Source: Vibrio orientalis CIP 102891 = ATCC 33934
Lineage (GTDB): Bacteria; Pseudomonadota; Gammaproteobacteria; Enterobacterales; Vibrionaceae
Reading direction: 5' to 3'
Length of the DNA stretch: 64,000 bases
NCBI RefSeq assembly: GCF_000176235.1
Contig: NZ_ACZV01000004.1
Location: forward strand, 62,001 to 126,000
In this document: positions 34,690 to 43,390 of the stretch, piece after piece
Layout: each line of letters starts with the position of its first letter
Position numbering within the stretch: position 1 is the first letter of the stretch
The notes under the pieces: model-generated
What the model saw: the letters and a program-made list of their open reading frames with translations, nothing else
What the model was told of the DNA's origin: nothing
Database searches by the model: none
Program-made: the position numbers and the translations under genes

Positions 34690-36195
34690 TTAGCTTTCGC
34701 CGTAATAAACCCAAATACTCTTCGTTTTGGTGTAAGAAGATAGCGAATGAATGGCCATCTCTTTACCCCAACCACTTTGTTTAAAGCCGCCGAATGGGCT
34801 AGCAAGTCCATAGCAACCATATTTGTTCACAAACACCATACCAGCATCAATCTTATCAACCATTCGGTGCGCACGAGTGACATTAGACGTGTATATACCT
34901 GCCGCAAGCCCATATTCAGTGTTGTTGGCTATCCTAATTGCATCTTCTTCGGTTTTGAATTTGATGCAAGAAAGTACCGGGCCGAAGATCTCTTCTCGTG
35001 CGATTCGTGCATCTTCAGGCACTTCCGAGAAAATCGTTGGTCGAACAAAGTAGCCCTGTTCATTACCATTTAATGTATCTCGCTCACCACCAGCTACCAG
35101 TTTTGCTTCTGTTTTACCGATCTCAATGTAAGACATGATTTTATTGAACTGAGCTTCATTACACTGAGGCCCTTGTTCACTTTCAGGGTCTAGTGGATCT
35201 CCGCATTTTACCGCTTCAGCTTTGGCAATTAGCTTCTCAAGAACGTAATCGTAAATCCCTTCTTGGATTAAAAATCGCGTTGGTTCGGAGCATTTTTCAC
35301 CTTTGTGAGAGAACATCACAGTAAAAGCACGGTCGATCGCAGCGTCTAGGTTTTCGGTGTCCTCGAAGAAAATACAAGGAGACTTACCGCCAAGCTCAAG
35401 CGTGACTGATTTCATGTTTGATTGGCCGCTATTTTCAATGATTTTGCGACCAATAGGTGTACTTCCGGTAAAGGAGACTTTTTGGACGTTATTGCTGACT
35501 GTAAGCTGATTTGAAGCTGCGCCATCAGCAATAACTAGGTTTAAAACACCGTCTGGAATATCAACGCTTTCAACAATCTTTTCTATCAAGTATAGAGAGG
35601 TCAAAGGTGTAAACTCGGATGGTTTAAGAATGACCGTATTCCCCATAGCTAAAGCCGGAGCGATTTTCAGTGCAGCCTGATAAAGAGGGAAGTTCCAAGG
35701 TGCGATAAGTGCACATACCCCAACCGGTTCTTTATTCGTGAAGTTAAGGTATTCAGGATCGACAGGTGACGTTTCGCCATAAAACTTATCAGTCCAACCG
35801 GCATAGTACTCAAAGATGTCAGCACAAGTTGGAATATCGTCTGCTAATGACTCTGTTAAGAGTTTGCCATTTGGAAGCGTCTCTAGCACCGCTAAAACTT
35901 CAGTATGGTCACGAATAACTTGAGCAATATCGCTAAGAACTTGGGCACGCGCCGTTCTACTTATTTGGCTCCATACGCCAGATTGGTGAGCTTGTGAGGC
36001 AACAGCCGCCGCTTCTTCAACCAGTTGTTCATCAGCTAAAGGGATGTTACACAACACATCTCTGTTACTAGGATTGGTTACCATCCAATTATTCTCTGAG
36101 TTACCAAGAACCCATTGGCCGCCAATAAATTGTTTTTTGTCTTTGCTCAGCCATTCTTTGGCTGCAGTAATCGCAAGGTTGTATTGGGTTTCCAT
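34690..36195 (-). CDS. Aldehyde dehydrogenase (betaine-aldehyde-dehydrogenase-like)
   Basis: This 501-residue NAD(P)-dependent aldehyde dehydrogenase shows PWNFPLYQAALKIAPALAMG, KPSEFTP, FTGSTPIGRKI, the general-base Glu in LELGGKSP, the nucleophile Cys in HKGEKCSEPTR and EEIFGPVLS. The position usually filled by Gln before the Cys (GQxC) is Glu here (GEKC). GGAG precedes the ATG. It heads a two-gene operon with an aspartase-like lyase, and a LysR gene lies divergent, 217 bp upstream. Likely substrates are amino- or acid-semialdehydes. Confidence 0.88.
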   Translation of the reverse strand: METQYNLAITAAKEWLSKDKKQFIGGQWVLGNSENNWMVTNPSNRDVLCNIPLADEQLVEEAAAVASQAHQSGVWSQISRTARAQVLSDIAQVIRDHTEVLAVLETLPNGKLLTESLADDIPTCADIFEYYAGWTDKFYGETSPVDPEYLNFTNKEPVGVCALIAPWNFPLYQAALKIAPALAMGNTVILKPSEFTPLTSLYLIEKIVESVDIPDGVLNLVIADGAASNQLTVSNNVQKVSFTGSTPIGRKIIENSGQSNMKSVTLELGGKSPCIFFEDTENLDAAIDRAFTVMFSHKGEKCSEPTRFLIQEGIYDYVLEKLIAKAEAVKCGDPLDPESEQGPQCNEAQFNKIMSYIEIGKTEAKLVAGGERDTLNGNEQGYFVRPTIFSEVPEDARIAREEIFGPVLSCIKFKTEEDAIRIANNTEYGLAAGIYTSNVTRAHRMVDKIDAGMVFVNKYGCYGLASPFGGFKQSGWGKEMAIHSLSSYTKTKSIWVYYGES

Positions 36196-36412
36196 ATTTT
36201 CTCCAAACAGCGCATTTTGTCATTGTGGTCAGTCCTTAAAAACTTACAGGTGTCACAATTTCACAACAACTGAATTAAAGTAATTAACATATGAGTTTTA
36301 ATCGTTAGAATGCAGCAGAATCTACGCAAGCGCGCTATGTCGAAAGTTAATGTGAATCACAGTGACAGGAGTTGAGTTCTAAGTCGCTGTATTTGTGACC
36401 AGGAGCAAGATA

Positions 36413-37297
36413 ATGAGACAACTACCCTCGCTTAATGCCGTTCGAGTATTTGAAGTTGCAGGCACCCACTTGAGTTTCACTGCTGCGGCAAACATCTTAA
36501 ATGTTACGCAGGGGGCGGTTAGCAAACAGATAAAACAACTCGAGGAGTATTTGGGTGTACCGCTTTTCAAACGCACATCTACTCGTGGTCTATTGGAATT
36601 AACACCAATCGGGGAGCAAGTGCTTAGCACGATTTCTCGCTCTCTTTCTGAGGTAGAAAAAGGGCTAGAGGTTATCCGCAACCCTAATCTCCAGCAACGA
36701 TTGGCTATTCTTGCCCCTCCCACCTTTACCAGCCGTTGGTTGAGTGTTCACCTCGTTAACTTTGCTAAAGCATTCCCTCAATATGACTTACAGATCTACA
36801 GCAAACGAGAGCAAAGTACTCTGTATGATATTGAGATCCTTTTTGATGAAGTTGGTGAGTTCTATGCAAAAGACAACTTGTTGTTTAAAGAAAAGTACAT
36901 TGCGGTTTGCAATCAAGACCTAGTTACCGAGAGCATGAATATTGAGGCCCATACACATAAAATGCTCCATATTCGTCATCATGGTCATAATCTCCCTGCA
37001 TGGAAAGACTGGCTTGACTCAGCAAATATTCAATTGGTAGAGGGGCATCGAAAAGGCATTTCGATGAGTACTCAAGAGCAGGTAATCAATACCGCTATCG
37101 CTGGTGGAGGGTTCGCGGTTGTTGATTTGAACATGGTATATCACTCACTTAAAAAACAAGAACTGATTCAATTCCATCCTTTGCAGTGTCGCAGCAGATA
37201 TGGGTACTTCATTCATGTCCCGACTCCCAAAGTCGGCACGAGTAAAGTTGAGGCATTTCTCTCTTGGTTGAAAGAAGAATGCCTTAGCGTGTCTTAG
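36413..37297 (+). CDS. LysR family regulator, GcvA-like subgroup
   Basis: This 294-residue regulator opens with the GcvA-type N-terminus RQLPSLNAVRVFEVAGTH and HTH residues (NVTQGAVSKQIKQLEEYLG). The ATG at 36413 has AGGAG 7 bp upstream. It is divergent from the aldehyde dehydrogenase/lyase operon and lies upstream of the aldo/keto reductase and dddP genes, so it could control either side. The effector is unknown. Confidence 0.9.
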   Translation: MRQLPSLNAVRVFEVAGTHLSFTAAANILNVTQGAVSKQIKQLEEYLGVPLFKRTSTRGLLELTPIGEQVLSTISRSLSEVEKGLEVIRNPNLQQRLAILAPPTFTSRWLSVHLVNFAKAFPQYDLQIYSKREQSTLYDIEILFDEVGEFYAKDNLLFKEKYIAVCNQDLVTESMNIEAHTHKMLHIRHHGHNLPAWKDWLDSANIQLVEGHRKGISMSTQEQVINTAIAGGGFAVVDLNMVYHSLKKQELIQFHPLQCRSRYGYFIHVPTPKVGTSKVEAFLSWLKEECLSVS

Positions 37298-37502
37298 CTT
37301 CAACTTTTTAAACAATCATATTTTATGTCTTAACTATAAGGTGTTGTTTTTTATCAGTTTTAATTTTCATGGTAAGGTTTTGAGAACTAAACTCATGTAA
37401 CCCTAACTTATATTCACTCGTGTTTTGTTGGTTTTTGGATCTAAATATTTAGGTCGAGAAACAAAAATCAAACATTTATTTTACATAATGCGAGGGGTGA
37501 AT

Positions 37503-38522
37503 ATGGAATACGTACAACTGGGTAACTCTGGCCTCAAGGTGTCTCGTTTGTGCCTTGGTACAATGAATATGGGCTCTAAGGAATGGAAACCTTGGATCTT
37601 TGATGAGAAAGAGAGCGAACCAATCATTCGCCATGCTATTGATAATGGTGTTAACTTCATTGACCTTGCAGACTTCTATTCGTATGGAGCTGGTGAAGAA
37701 GTTGTTTGTAATGTACTCAATCGCATTGGACAACGCGACAAGCTGATTGTAACGACTAAAGTTGGCTACCAAATGAATGATGACATCAACGCGCAAGGCC
37801 ACTCTCGCCAGCATATAATGAACTCGATTGATGCGTCGCTAAAGCGCATGAAGATGGACTATGTAGATATTTACATGCTTCATTTCTTTGATGTAAATAC
37901 GCCTGTTGAAGAAACAATGTGCGCTCTTAATGATATCGTACGATCAGGTAAGGCTCGCTATATTGGTGTTTCAACCATGTATACATGGCAGCTCGCCAAA
38001 ATCATTCAGGTATGTGATCAAAACGGTTGGGTAAAGCCAATCAACATGCAATTGCAATATAATTGCGCCTACCGAGAAGAAGAGAGAGAGATGATTCCAT
38101 ATTGCCAAGACCAAGGTATTGGGGTGTCGGTATTTAGTCCTCTTGCTCGAGGTATCCTCACCAATGATATGCAGTCTAACCGAAACAAGACTGATTTCTT
38201 TACTGCGGAAATGTATAACGACAAGGCTTCATTTGATGTTTCTACTTCTGTTGCTCGTGTAGCCGAAAGGCACAACGTAGCCCCGGCTCAGGTAGCCCAA
38301 GCTTGGGTACTATCAAAACAATACGTTTCATCGATGTTGGTTGGTGCCGATACACCTGAACAATTCAATAGCGCCTTAGCTGCTTTGGAGATGAATCTAG
38401 ATCAAGATGATATATTTGAGTTAGAACGCAATTACACGCCTTGCGATATAATTAATGATTATACTGCAGGCAATCGTATTCCTCGATCTGCTCGTCTTCC
38501 TAAAGGCATATATGCTAAATAA
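37503..38522 (+). CDS. Aldo/keto reductase
   Basis: This is a 339-residue (beta/alpha)8 NADPH-dependent reductase of the YajO/YghZ type. The catalytic tetrad can be placed: Asp and Tyr in IDLADFYSYG, Lys in TTKVGY, His in YMLHFFD; the cofactor segment is VFSPLARGILT. The ATG at 37503 follows a GAGGGG site; an upstream in-frame start has none. It has its own terminator and is separated from dddP by 530 bp. It might reduce an aldehyde from DMSP or acrylate metabolism, but this rests on location only. Confidence 0.88.
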   Translation: MEYVQLGNSGLKVSRLCLGTMNMGSKEWKPWIFDEKESEPIIRHAIDNGVNFIDLADFYSYGAGEEVVCNVLNRIGQRDKLIVTTKVGYQMNDDINAQGHSRQHIMNSIDASLKRMKMDYVDIYMLHFFDVNTPVEETMCALNDIVRSGKARYIGVSTMYTWQLAKIIQVCDQNGWVKPINMQLQYNCAYREEEREMIPYCQDQGIGVSVFSPLARGILTNDMQSNRNKTDFFTAEMYNDKASFDVSTSVARVAERHNVAPAQVAQAWVLSKQYVSSMLVGADTPEQFNSALAALEMNLDQDDIFELERNYTPCDIINDYTAGNRIPRSARLPKGIYAK

Positions 38523-39053
38523 TAATTAGGTATATAATTTAATCTGCATTTAAATGGCATGTAACGTGCCATTTTTTGATCTTCCTTTTTGTTATTTGTA
38601 TGTATTACTTCTTCAGCCTTAATATAACAGCCTCATGAATGCTTCTGGCTATTATTCCTGAGTACAGTCAAAAAACGACTGAGTTATTTCGACTACAAAT
38701 CTCTCTCGCTCTAAAACTTCTCTGCTCTTACCGATGTTAAGTCGTTTCATTTAACTTACTGATACCTAAAATAATCTCCCGTATTCCCGCGCTACTGATA
38801 AATCACACAGAGCTCACATAACTAAGGGGGATTTAGCCGAATTGCAACAGAGGATTAACAACGCGTTCTTGATGCCTATCACTTTTGACATATAAGTATT
38901 TGAGAACGATTTTACCTAACTGTTTGTTAAGTCGTGATATTCGCTACAGCATGAATTTTGTTCTTACGTATGGGACTTTATTTCCATTATTCACTAATAA
39001 CATTGTTGTAACATTGAGCCTAATAAATACGGTAGTTTATTAAGGGAAATAAA
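38523..39053. other. 531-bp leader region before dddP
   Basis: After a terminator at 38552-38577 nothing coding is visible. An 11-mer, TGTTAAGTCGT, occurs twice exactly 200 bp apart (38735-38745 and 38935-38945) and may be regulatory or chance. Confidence 0.4.
38552..38577 (+). terminator. Terminator of the aldo/keto reductase gene
   Basis: AAATGGCA, a 7-nt loop and TGCCATTTTTT form a stem followed by a T-run. Confidence 0.85.
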
Positions 39054-40391
39054 ATGACAAACCAATTTGTACTTGGATCCAACCGAAAAATAGATCCGTC
39101 GCGTCGACGCGCAACACAATTAAAACCAGATGGAAGCGTGAACGATAACGATCGAGTTGAGATTGGACCTACCGCTCTAGCATTCCAAGAGTGGGCAGAC
39201 CTAGGTATCACACCTCCCAATCTACATCAGATGCGGGAATATCGATTGAAACGTATCGTTGACCAACTTCAAGCTCGTGACTTGGCCGGAGTTTTGTTAT
39301 TTGACCCCCTAAATATTCGTTACGCAACAGATTCGACCAATATGCAGCTTTGGATAGCTCACAACCATGCTCGTGCCTGTTTTGTATCTGCAGAAGGCTA
39401 CATGATTCTTTGGGATTTCCATAACTGTGAACATTTATCCGCACACCTACCGCTTGTAAAAGAAGTACGTAACGGAGCCTCGTTTTTCTACTTTGAAACT
39501 GGAAATCGAACCAATGAGCACGCCCATCATTTTGCAAAAGAGATTGCAGACATCGTTAAGCAGTACGGTGGTGGGAGCAATCGTATCGCCGTAGACAAGA
39601 TAGAGATTGTCGGCTTGCGTGAACTCGATAAACAGGGCCTTGAACTCTTTGATGGCCAAGAAGTAATGGAGTTAGCTAGAGCGGTTAAAAATATCGATGA
39701 GATTAATGCGATGCGCTGTTCGATTGCATCGACAGAGATAGCAATGAAGAAGATGCAAGAGGCGACTGTTCCTGGCGTTACTGAAAACGACATTTGGTCG
39801 GTGCTACATGCGGAGAACATCAAACGCGGTGGTGAGTGGATAGAGTGTCGAATTCTATCTTCAGGTCCTCGCACAAACCCATGGTTTCAAGAGTGTGGCC
39901 CTCGCGTAGTAAAAGAGGGAGAACTATTGGCGTTTGATACCGATCTCATTGGTCCTTACGGGTTCTGTGCAGACCTATCACGCACATGGTTAATCGGTGA
40001 TGTAGAAGCCACCGAAGAACAGAGACATTTATACCGCGTGGCCTATGAGCATATCCAACACAACATGGAAATACTAAAGCCAGGTATGACATTTGAAGAA
40101 GTAACGCGCTCAGGCCTTTTACTTCCTGAAAAATACCGACCACAACGCTATGGCGTAATGATGCACGGCGTCGGTTTATGCGATGAATATCCTTCAATAC
40201 GTTATCCAGAAGATTTAGAAGGTCATGGGTATGACGGTGTATTAGAGCCAGGCATGGCACTTTGTGTTGAAGCATATGTTGGCGCTGTCGGAGGCAACGA
40301 AGGGGTCAAATTGGAAGACCAAGTCATTATTACAGAAGATGGGTTTGAGAATCTAACGAATTACCCATTTGAAAAAGAGTTATTAAAGTAG
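39054..40391 (+). CDS. dddP: DMSP lyase DddP
   Basis: This 445-residue cytoplasmic M24-fold enzyme cleaves dimethylsulfoniopropionate to dimethyl sulfide and acrylate. It shares the DddP-specific N-terminus (NDNDRVEIGPTALAF), FDPLNIRYATDSTNMQLW and KLEDQVIITEDG. The residues described for the Roseobacter enzyme occur at identical numbers: iron ligands D295, D297, D307, H371, E406, E421 and catalytic D377 (in HGVGLCDE). Ordinary M24 prolidases lack this combination. AAGGG lies before the ATG. The next gene, 9 bp downstream, is a BCCT carrier, the usual DMSP importer. This is a strong call. Confidence 0.92.
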   Translation: MTNQFVLGSNRKIDPSRRRATQLKPDGSVNDNDRVEIGPTALAFQEWADLGITPPNLHQMREYRLKRIVDQLQARDLAGVLLFDPLNIRYATDSTNMQLWIAHNHARACFVSAEGYMILWDFHNCEHLSAHLPLVKEVRNGASFFYFETGNRTNEHAHHFAKEIADIVKQYGGGSNRIAVDKIEIVGLRELDKQGLELFDGQEVMELARAVKNIDEINAMRCSIASTEIAMKKMQEATVPGVTENDIWSVLHAENIKRGGEWIECRILSSGPRTNPWFQECGPRVVKEGELLAFDTDLIGPYGFCADLSRTWLIGDVEATEEQRHLYRVAYEHIQHNMEILKPGMTFEEVTRSGLLLPEKYRPQRYGVMMHGVGLCDEYPSIRYPEDLEGHGYDGVLEPGMALCVEAYVGAVGGNEGVKLEDQVIITEDGFENLTNYPFEKELLK

Positions 40392-40400
40392 GAGCAGCAC

Positions 40401-42002
40401 ATGACATCCGTACCTAAAAACACTCATAAATTATTAGTAAGCGCAGGGGCTGGGGTAATTTTAACTCTGTGCTTTGTCTATGTTTTACTTGCTCCAGAAG
40501 CAAGCACTGACATGTTCGCAAACCTGAAGAACTATATCGCACATAAGTTTGCCTGGTTTTACATGGGCAGTGTGGCGTTGTTTATCACTATCTTGATTTT
40601 CAGTGCTTGTAGCCGAGTCGGAGACTTAAGGCTTGGCAAAGATAATGAGAGGCCGGAGTTTTCTGGGTTTGCGTGGGGTTCGATGCTATTCAGTACAGGG
40701 ATGGGTATTGGGCTTGTATTTTTCGGCGTCGCCGAGCCTGTCATGCACTACATGAATCCTCCTATCGTTGAGGCTCAGACAGATGTTGCAGTTAGGGAAG
40801 CAATGAACATCACGTTCTTTCACTGGGGAATCAATGCATGGGCTATTTACACCATTGTCGCGCTTGTTATTTCTTACGCAGCCTATCGTAAAGGCCGTCC
40901 ACTAGAAATGCGAAGTGCGTTTTATCCAATCTTTGGCGAGCGAATCAACGGACCATTAGGCGTAGCCATTGATGTCTTTGCTGTACTTGCAACAGTGGTT
41001 GGTATCGTTACCCCCCTTGGATTTGGTGTACAGCAAATCAACGCAGGCTTAAACTATGTACTTGGCGTCGAGATTAGCACAGGCAATCAAATTGTCCTGA
41101 TTACAATCATTGGAGTAATGACATGTATTTCGCTAGTACTTGGCCTAAAGAAAGGGATTAAAGCTCTATCACTCATCAATATTTGTGTCGCAATTGGACT
41201 AATGACGTATGTATTTTTAGCCTCTAATACCACCTTCATCCTTAATTCAACCGTTGAGAATATTGGCAACTATTTAGCGAGCTTTGTACCACTGTCTTTT
41301 GATACTTACGCTTTTACCAACCCAGATTGGTTTTATGGTTGGACACTTTTTTACTGGGCGTGGTGGATTGCTTTTGCTGCACCAACTGGACTGTTTATTG
41401 CTCGAATTTCACGTGGTAGAACAATACGAGAGTTCGTGGTAGGTGTACTTGTTATTCCGGTAGGGTTTTCTTTCGCATGGCTGACAATATTCGGTAATAG
41501 TGCGTTGGACCTTATTCATAACCAAGGTGTTGAGGAGCTAAGTGCGGCTGTAATGACAAACTCTTCATCGGCGCTGTTTAAGTTTTTTGAGTTGGTATCT
41601 GATTGGAGTTTACCTAGTTACTTAGCATTATTCAGTATTTTCGTATTCTTTATAACGACCTCCGATTCGGGCACGCTTGTTATCAATACTCTGACGTCAA
41701 AAGATGAAGATAATGCTCCGATTTCACAACGTATTGGCTGGGTAATAGCAATTTCTGGTATCACTAGCTTGTTACTAATGAGTGGAGGCATGACCGCCAT
41801 TCAATCGCTACTCGTTATTATGGGATGCCCTTTCGCCATTATGGTCACGATGATGAGTTATGGGTTTATGAAGTCTGTGTATATTGAAGTCTATTCACCC
41901 GCAACCAAAACGAGAGGAGCAGAATTGGATGAAGTGATTAGAAAAGCAGAGCAAACGGAGATTGAATATAGGAAAGCTCAAGTCATCCATGGTGGAAAGT
42001 AA
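40401..42002 (+). CDS. BCCT family transporter, probable DMSP importer
   Basis: This 533-residue inner-membrane carrier has 12 TM segments and BCCT motifs: the glycine-rich GMGIGLVFFGVAEPVMHY near residue 100 and the TM8 tryptophan motif FYWAWWIAFAAPTGLFIARIS near 317, which forms the quaternary-ammonium/sulfonium cage. It starts 9 bp after dddP with a GGAG site, so both are translated from one message. BCCT carriers take up betaine, choline, carnitine or DMSP; pairing with DddP points to DMSP (DddT role). The C-terminal tail is charged. Confidence 0.88.
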   Translation: MTSVPKNTHKLLVSAGAGVILTLCFVYVLLAPEASTDMFANLKNYIAHKFAWFYMGSVALFITILIFSACSRVGDLRLGKDNERPEFSGFAWGSMLFSTGMGIGLVFFGVAEPVMHYMNPPIVEAQTDVAVREAMNITFFHWGINAWAIYTIVALVISYAAYRKGRPLEMRSAFYPIFGERINGPLGVAIDVFAVLATVVGIVTPLGFGVQQINAGLNYVLGVEISTGNQIVLITIIGVMTCISLVLGLKKGIKALSLINICVAIGLMTYVFLASNTTFILNSTVENIGNYLASFVPLSFDTYAFTNPDWFYGWTLFYWAWWIAFAAPTGLFIARISRGRTIREFVVGVLVIPVGFSFAWLTIFGNSALDLIHNQGVEELSAAVMTNSSSALFKFFELVSDWSLPSYLALFSIFVFFITTSDSGTLVINTLTSKDEDNAPISQRIGWVIAISGITSLLLMSGGMTAIQSLLVIMGCPFAIMVTMMSYGFMKSVYIEVYSPATKTRGAELDEVIRKAEQTEIEYRKAQVIHGGK

Positions 42003-42058
42003 TCATATTGAGTTAGATTCTTTAAGATCAACATCATAGATATTGTAATGATTATGCG

Positions 42059-42110
42059 GCTCTCCTCACTTTCAAGTACCTCGTTAGGGATACTTGAAAG
42101 TGAGGAGAGC
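42059..42110 (+). repeat. Perfect 20-bp inverted repeat after the BCCT gene
   Basis: Arms 42059-42078 and 42091-42110 are exact reverse complements around a 12-nt loop, 57 bp after the stop codon. There is no T-run. It could be the 3' end of the dddP-BCCT message or a small mobile relic. Confidence 0.7.
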
Positions 42111-42154
42111 AATCAATCTTCCATCCTTCCCTTATATTTCTACATCATAAAGAT

Positions 42155-42246
42155 TAGACACCCAGTTAACCGCCTTTCCATACCTATGGTTATCAATGAT
42201 TTGCTAAATTAGAAAAGTCACTGACTCACTTTTGTCCAGAAACATG
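42155..42246 (+). repeat. Interspersed 92-bp repeat, copy 1
   Basis: It is similar to 63364-63455 over the same length. Shared blocks include TAGACA, TTTCCATAC, ATTGC/TTTGC-TAA, TTAGAA, and CTCA-TT-TGTCCA. The TGACTCACTTTTGTCCA part (42222-42238) also resembles the 17-mers flanking the Mokosh-like island. Confidence 0.5.
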
Positions 42247-42381
42247 CTACACCGTTTGGAAGTAGTGTTGTCTGGAAGCAACGAATCGGATCTTATGAGT
42301 TTCAACTTAGCGGGAATAGTTCCTACACAAGACTGCTGTTGGAAGCGATCTATTTGCACACCTTCTATTTGCAAATACGCT

Positions 42382-42405
42382 ATATTTCGATTATTTTGGA
42401 AATAT
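42382..42405 (+). promoter_or_regulatory. ArsR-like operator upstream of arsR-sigZ
   Basis: ATATTTC and GAAATAT are separated by 10 bp, 22 bp before the start. TATATTTCGATTAT resembles both sites in the promoter of the metal permease at 9418-10530. Confidence 0.55.
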
Positions 42406-42427
42406 ATTATTTGCTATGGAGTTTCTA

Positions 42428-42721
42428 ATGGAACTTGAAGTTGTTGCTAAAGCGCTCAAAGAGCTAGGGCATCCTACACGTCTTTCGATTTACAAGTCAG
42501 TAGTAAAGGCGGGATATCAAGGTATTGCAGTCGGGAGCCTACAAGAAGCGCTTGGTATACCCGGTTCGACGCTTTCTCACCATATATCTAGCCTGGCATC
42601 AGCGGGGTTGTTGAGTCAGCGCCGTGAAGGGCGCACACTATTTTGTGTCGCCGAGTATCAATGCCTTGAAGGGGTAATTGGCTTCCTACAAGATGAGTGT
42701 TGTGCTGATGAGCGCTGCTAG
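42428..42721 (+). CDS. ArsR/SmtB family regulator with Cys-rich tail
   Basis: This 97-residue winged-helix repressor (LKELGHPTRLSIYKSVV, GSTLSHHISSLASAGLL, wing QRREGRTLFCV) ends in DECCADERC. These cysteines and the one in LFCVAEY are likely metal or metalloid ligands. The ATG at 42428 has GGAG 6 bp upstream. Its stop codon overlaps the start of sigZ, so the pair is translationally coupled. The target is probably its own promoter and perhaps the distant SO_0444-type permease. Confidence 0.88.
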   Translation: MELEVVAKALKELGHPTRLSIYKSVVKAGYQGIAVGSLQEALGIPGSTLSHHISSLASAGLLSQRREGRTLFCVAEYQCLEGVIGFLQDECCADERC

Positions 42722-43280
42722 TTCCTCTCTCAATTTAGAGCAGGTCTGGGCTCAATATCAGCAAGGGCTCAAGAAATTCTTGCACACTAAAGTCAGCAAT
42801 CCAGATGATGTTGATGACTTGCAACAAGAGATCCTGATTAAGACTCATCAAAATCTGCATACTCTGAAAGATGCCGACAGCGTTAAGTCTTGGCTATTTC
42901 AACTGGCTAACCGCACTATTATCGACTTCTACCGCAAGCGTGCTCGTTATCAACGGGAGAGTGAGATACAAGCAGAAGACCTATGGTTTGAACAGCAAGA
43001 AGATCTGATCGAGCAAGAGATGGCAAAGTGTATTCAGCCATTTGTTAATGCCTTACCGCAAGAGCAAGCTTCTCTATTGTCAGAGGTTGATCTTAAAGGC
43101 GCGAGTCAAAAGCAGCTCGCAGATAAAGTTGGATTAAGCTATTCGACGCTTAAGTCGCGAGTTCAAAAAGGCCGCGTTGAGCTAAGAAAACTGTTTGAAG
43201 ATTGCTGTACTTTACAACTAGATAAAAACGGCAGCGTGATTGATTGTGAAGTAAAATCAGATGGTTGTGGAAAGTGCTGA
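42708..43280 (+). CDS. sigZ: RNA polymerase sigma factor SigZ (ECF type)
   Basis: This 190-residue ECF sigma factor has region 2 (VWAQYQQGLKKFL, DDVDDLQQEILIK, DSVKSWLFQLANRTIIDFYR) and region 4 (EVDLKGASQKQLADKVGLSYSTLKSRVQKGR). A Cys-rich tail follows (DCCTL ... SDGCGKC), suggesting direct metal or redox sensing. Several starts are possible (TTG 42678, ATG 42693, ATG 42708); 42708 overlaps the arsR end and gives the family N-terminus. No anti-sigma gene is next to it; the ArsR protein takes that position. Confidence 0.9.
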   Translation: MSAASSSLNLEQVWAQYQQGLKKFLHTKVSNPDDVDDLQQEILIKTHQNLHTLKDADSVKSWLFQLANRTIIDFYRKRARYQRESEIQAEDLWFEQQEDLIEQEMAKCIQPFVNALPQEQASLLSEVDLKGASQKQLADKVGLSYSTLKSRVQKGRVELRKLFEDCCTLQLDKNGSVIDCEVKSDGCGKC

Positions 43281-43390
43281 AAATAATGTCAAAAAAAATC
43301 GTCTGATCGTCGTCTTTTAAAAAATCTACCCGTCTTAAGGATGTAAGTGATGCAAAACAGGCATCCACCCTAAATGAGAAGAGTAGCAAC

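Larger units (their letters stand above)
42003..42427. other. Non-coding stretch with long hairpin and interspersed repeat
   Basis: No gene is visible. It contains a 20-bp perfect inverted repeat (42059-42110), a 92-bp repeat copy (42155-42246) and the arsR promoter region with an ArsR-like palindrome (42382-42405). Confidence 0.6.
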
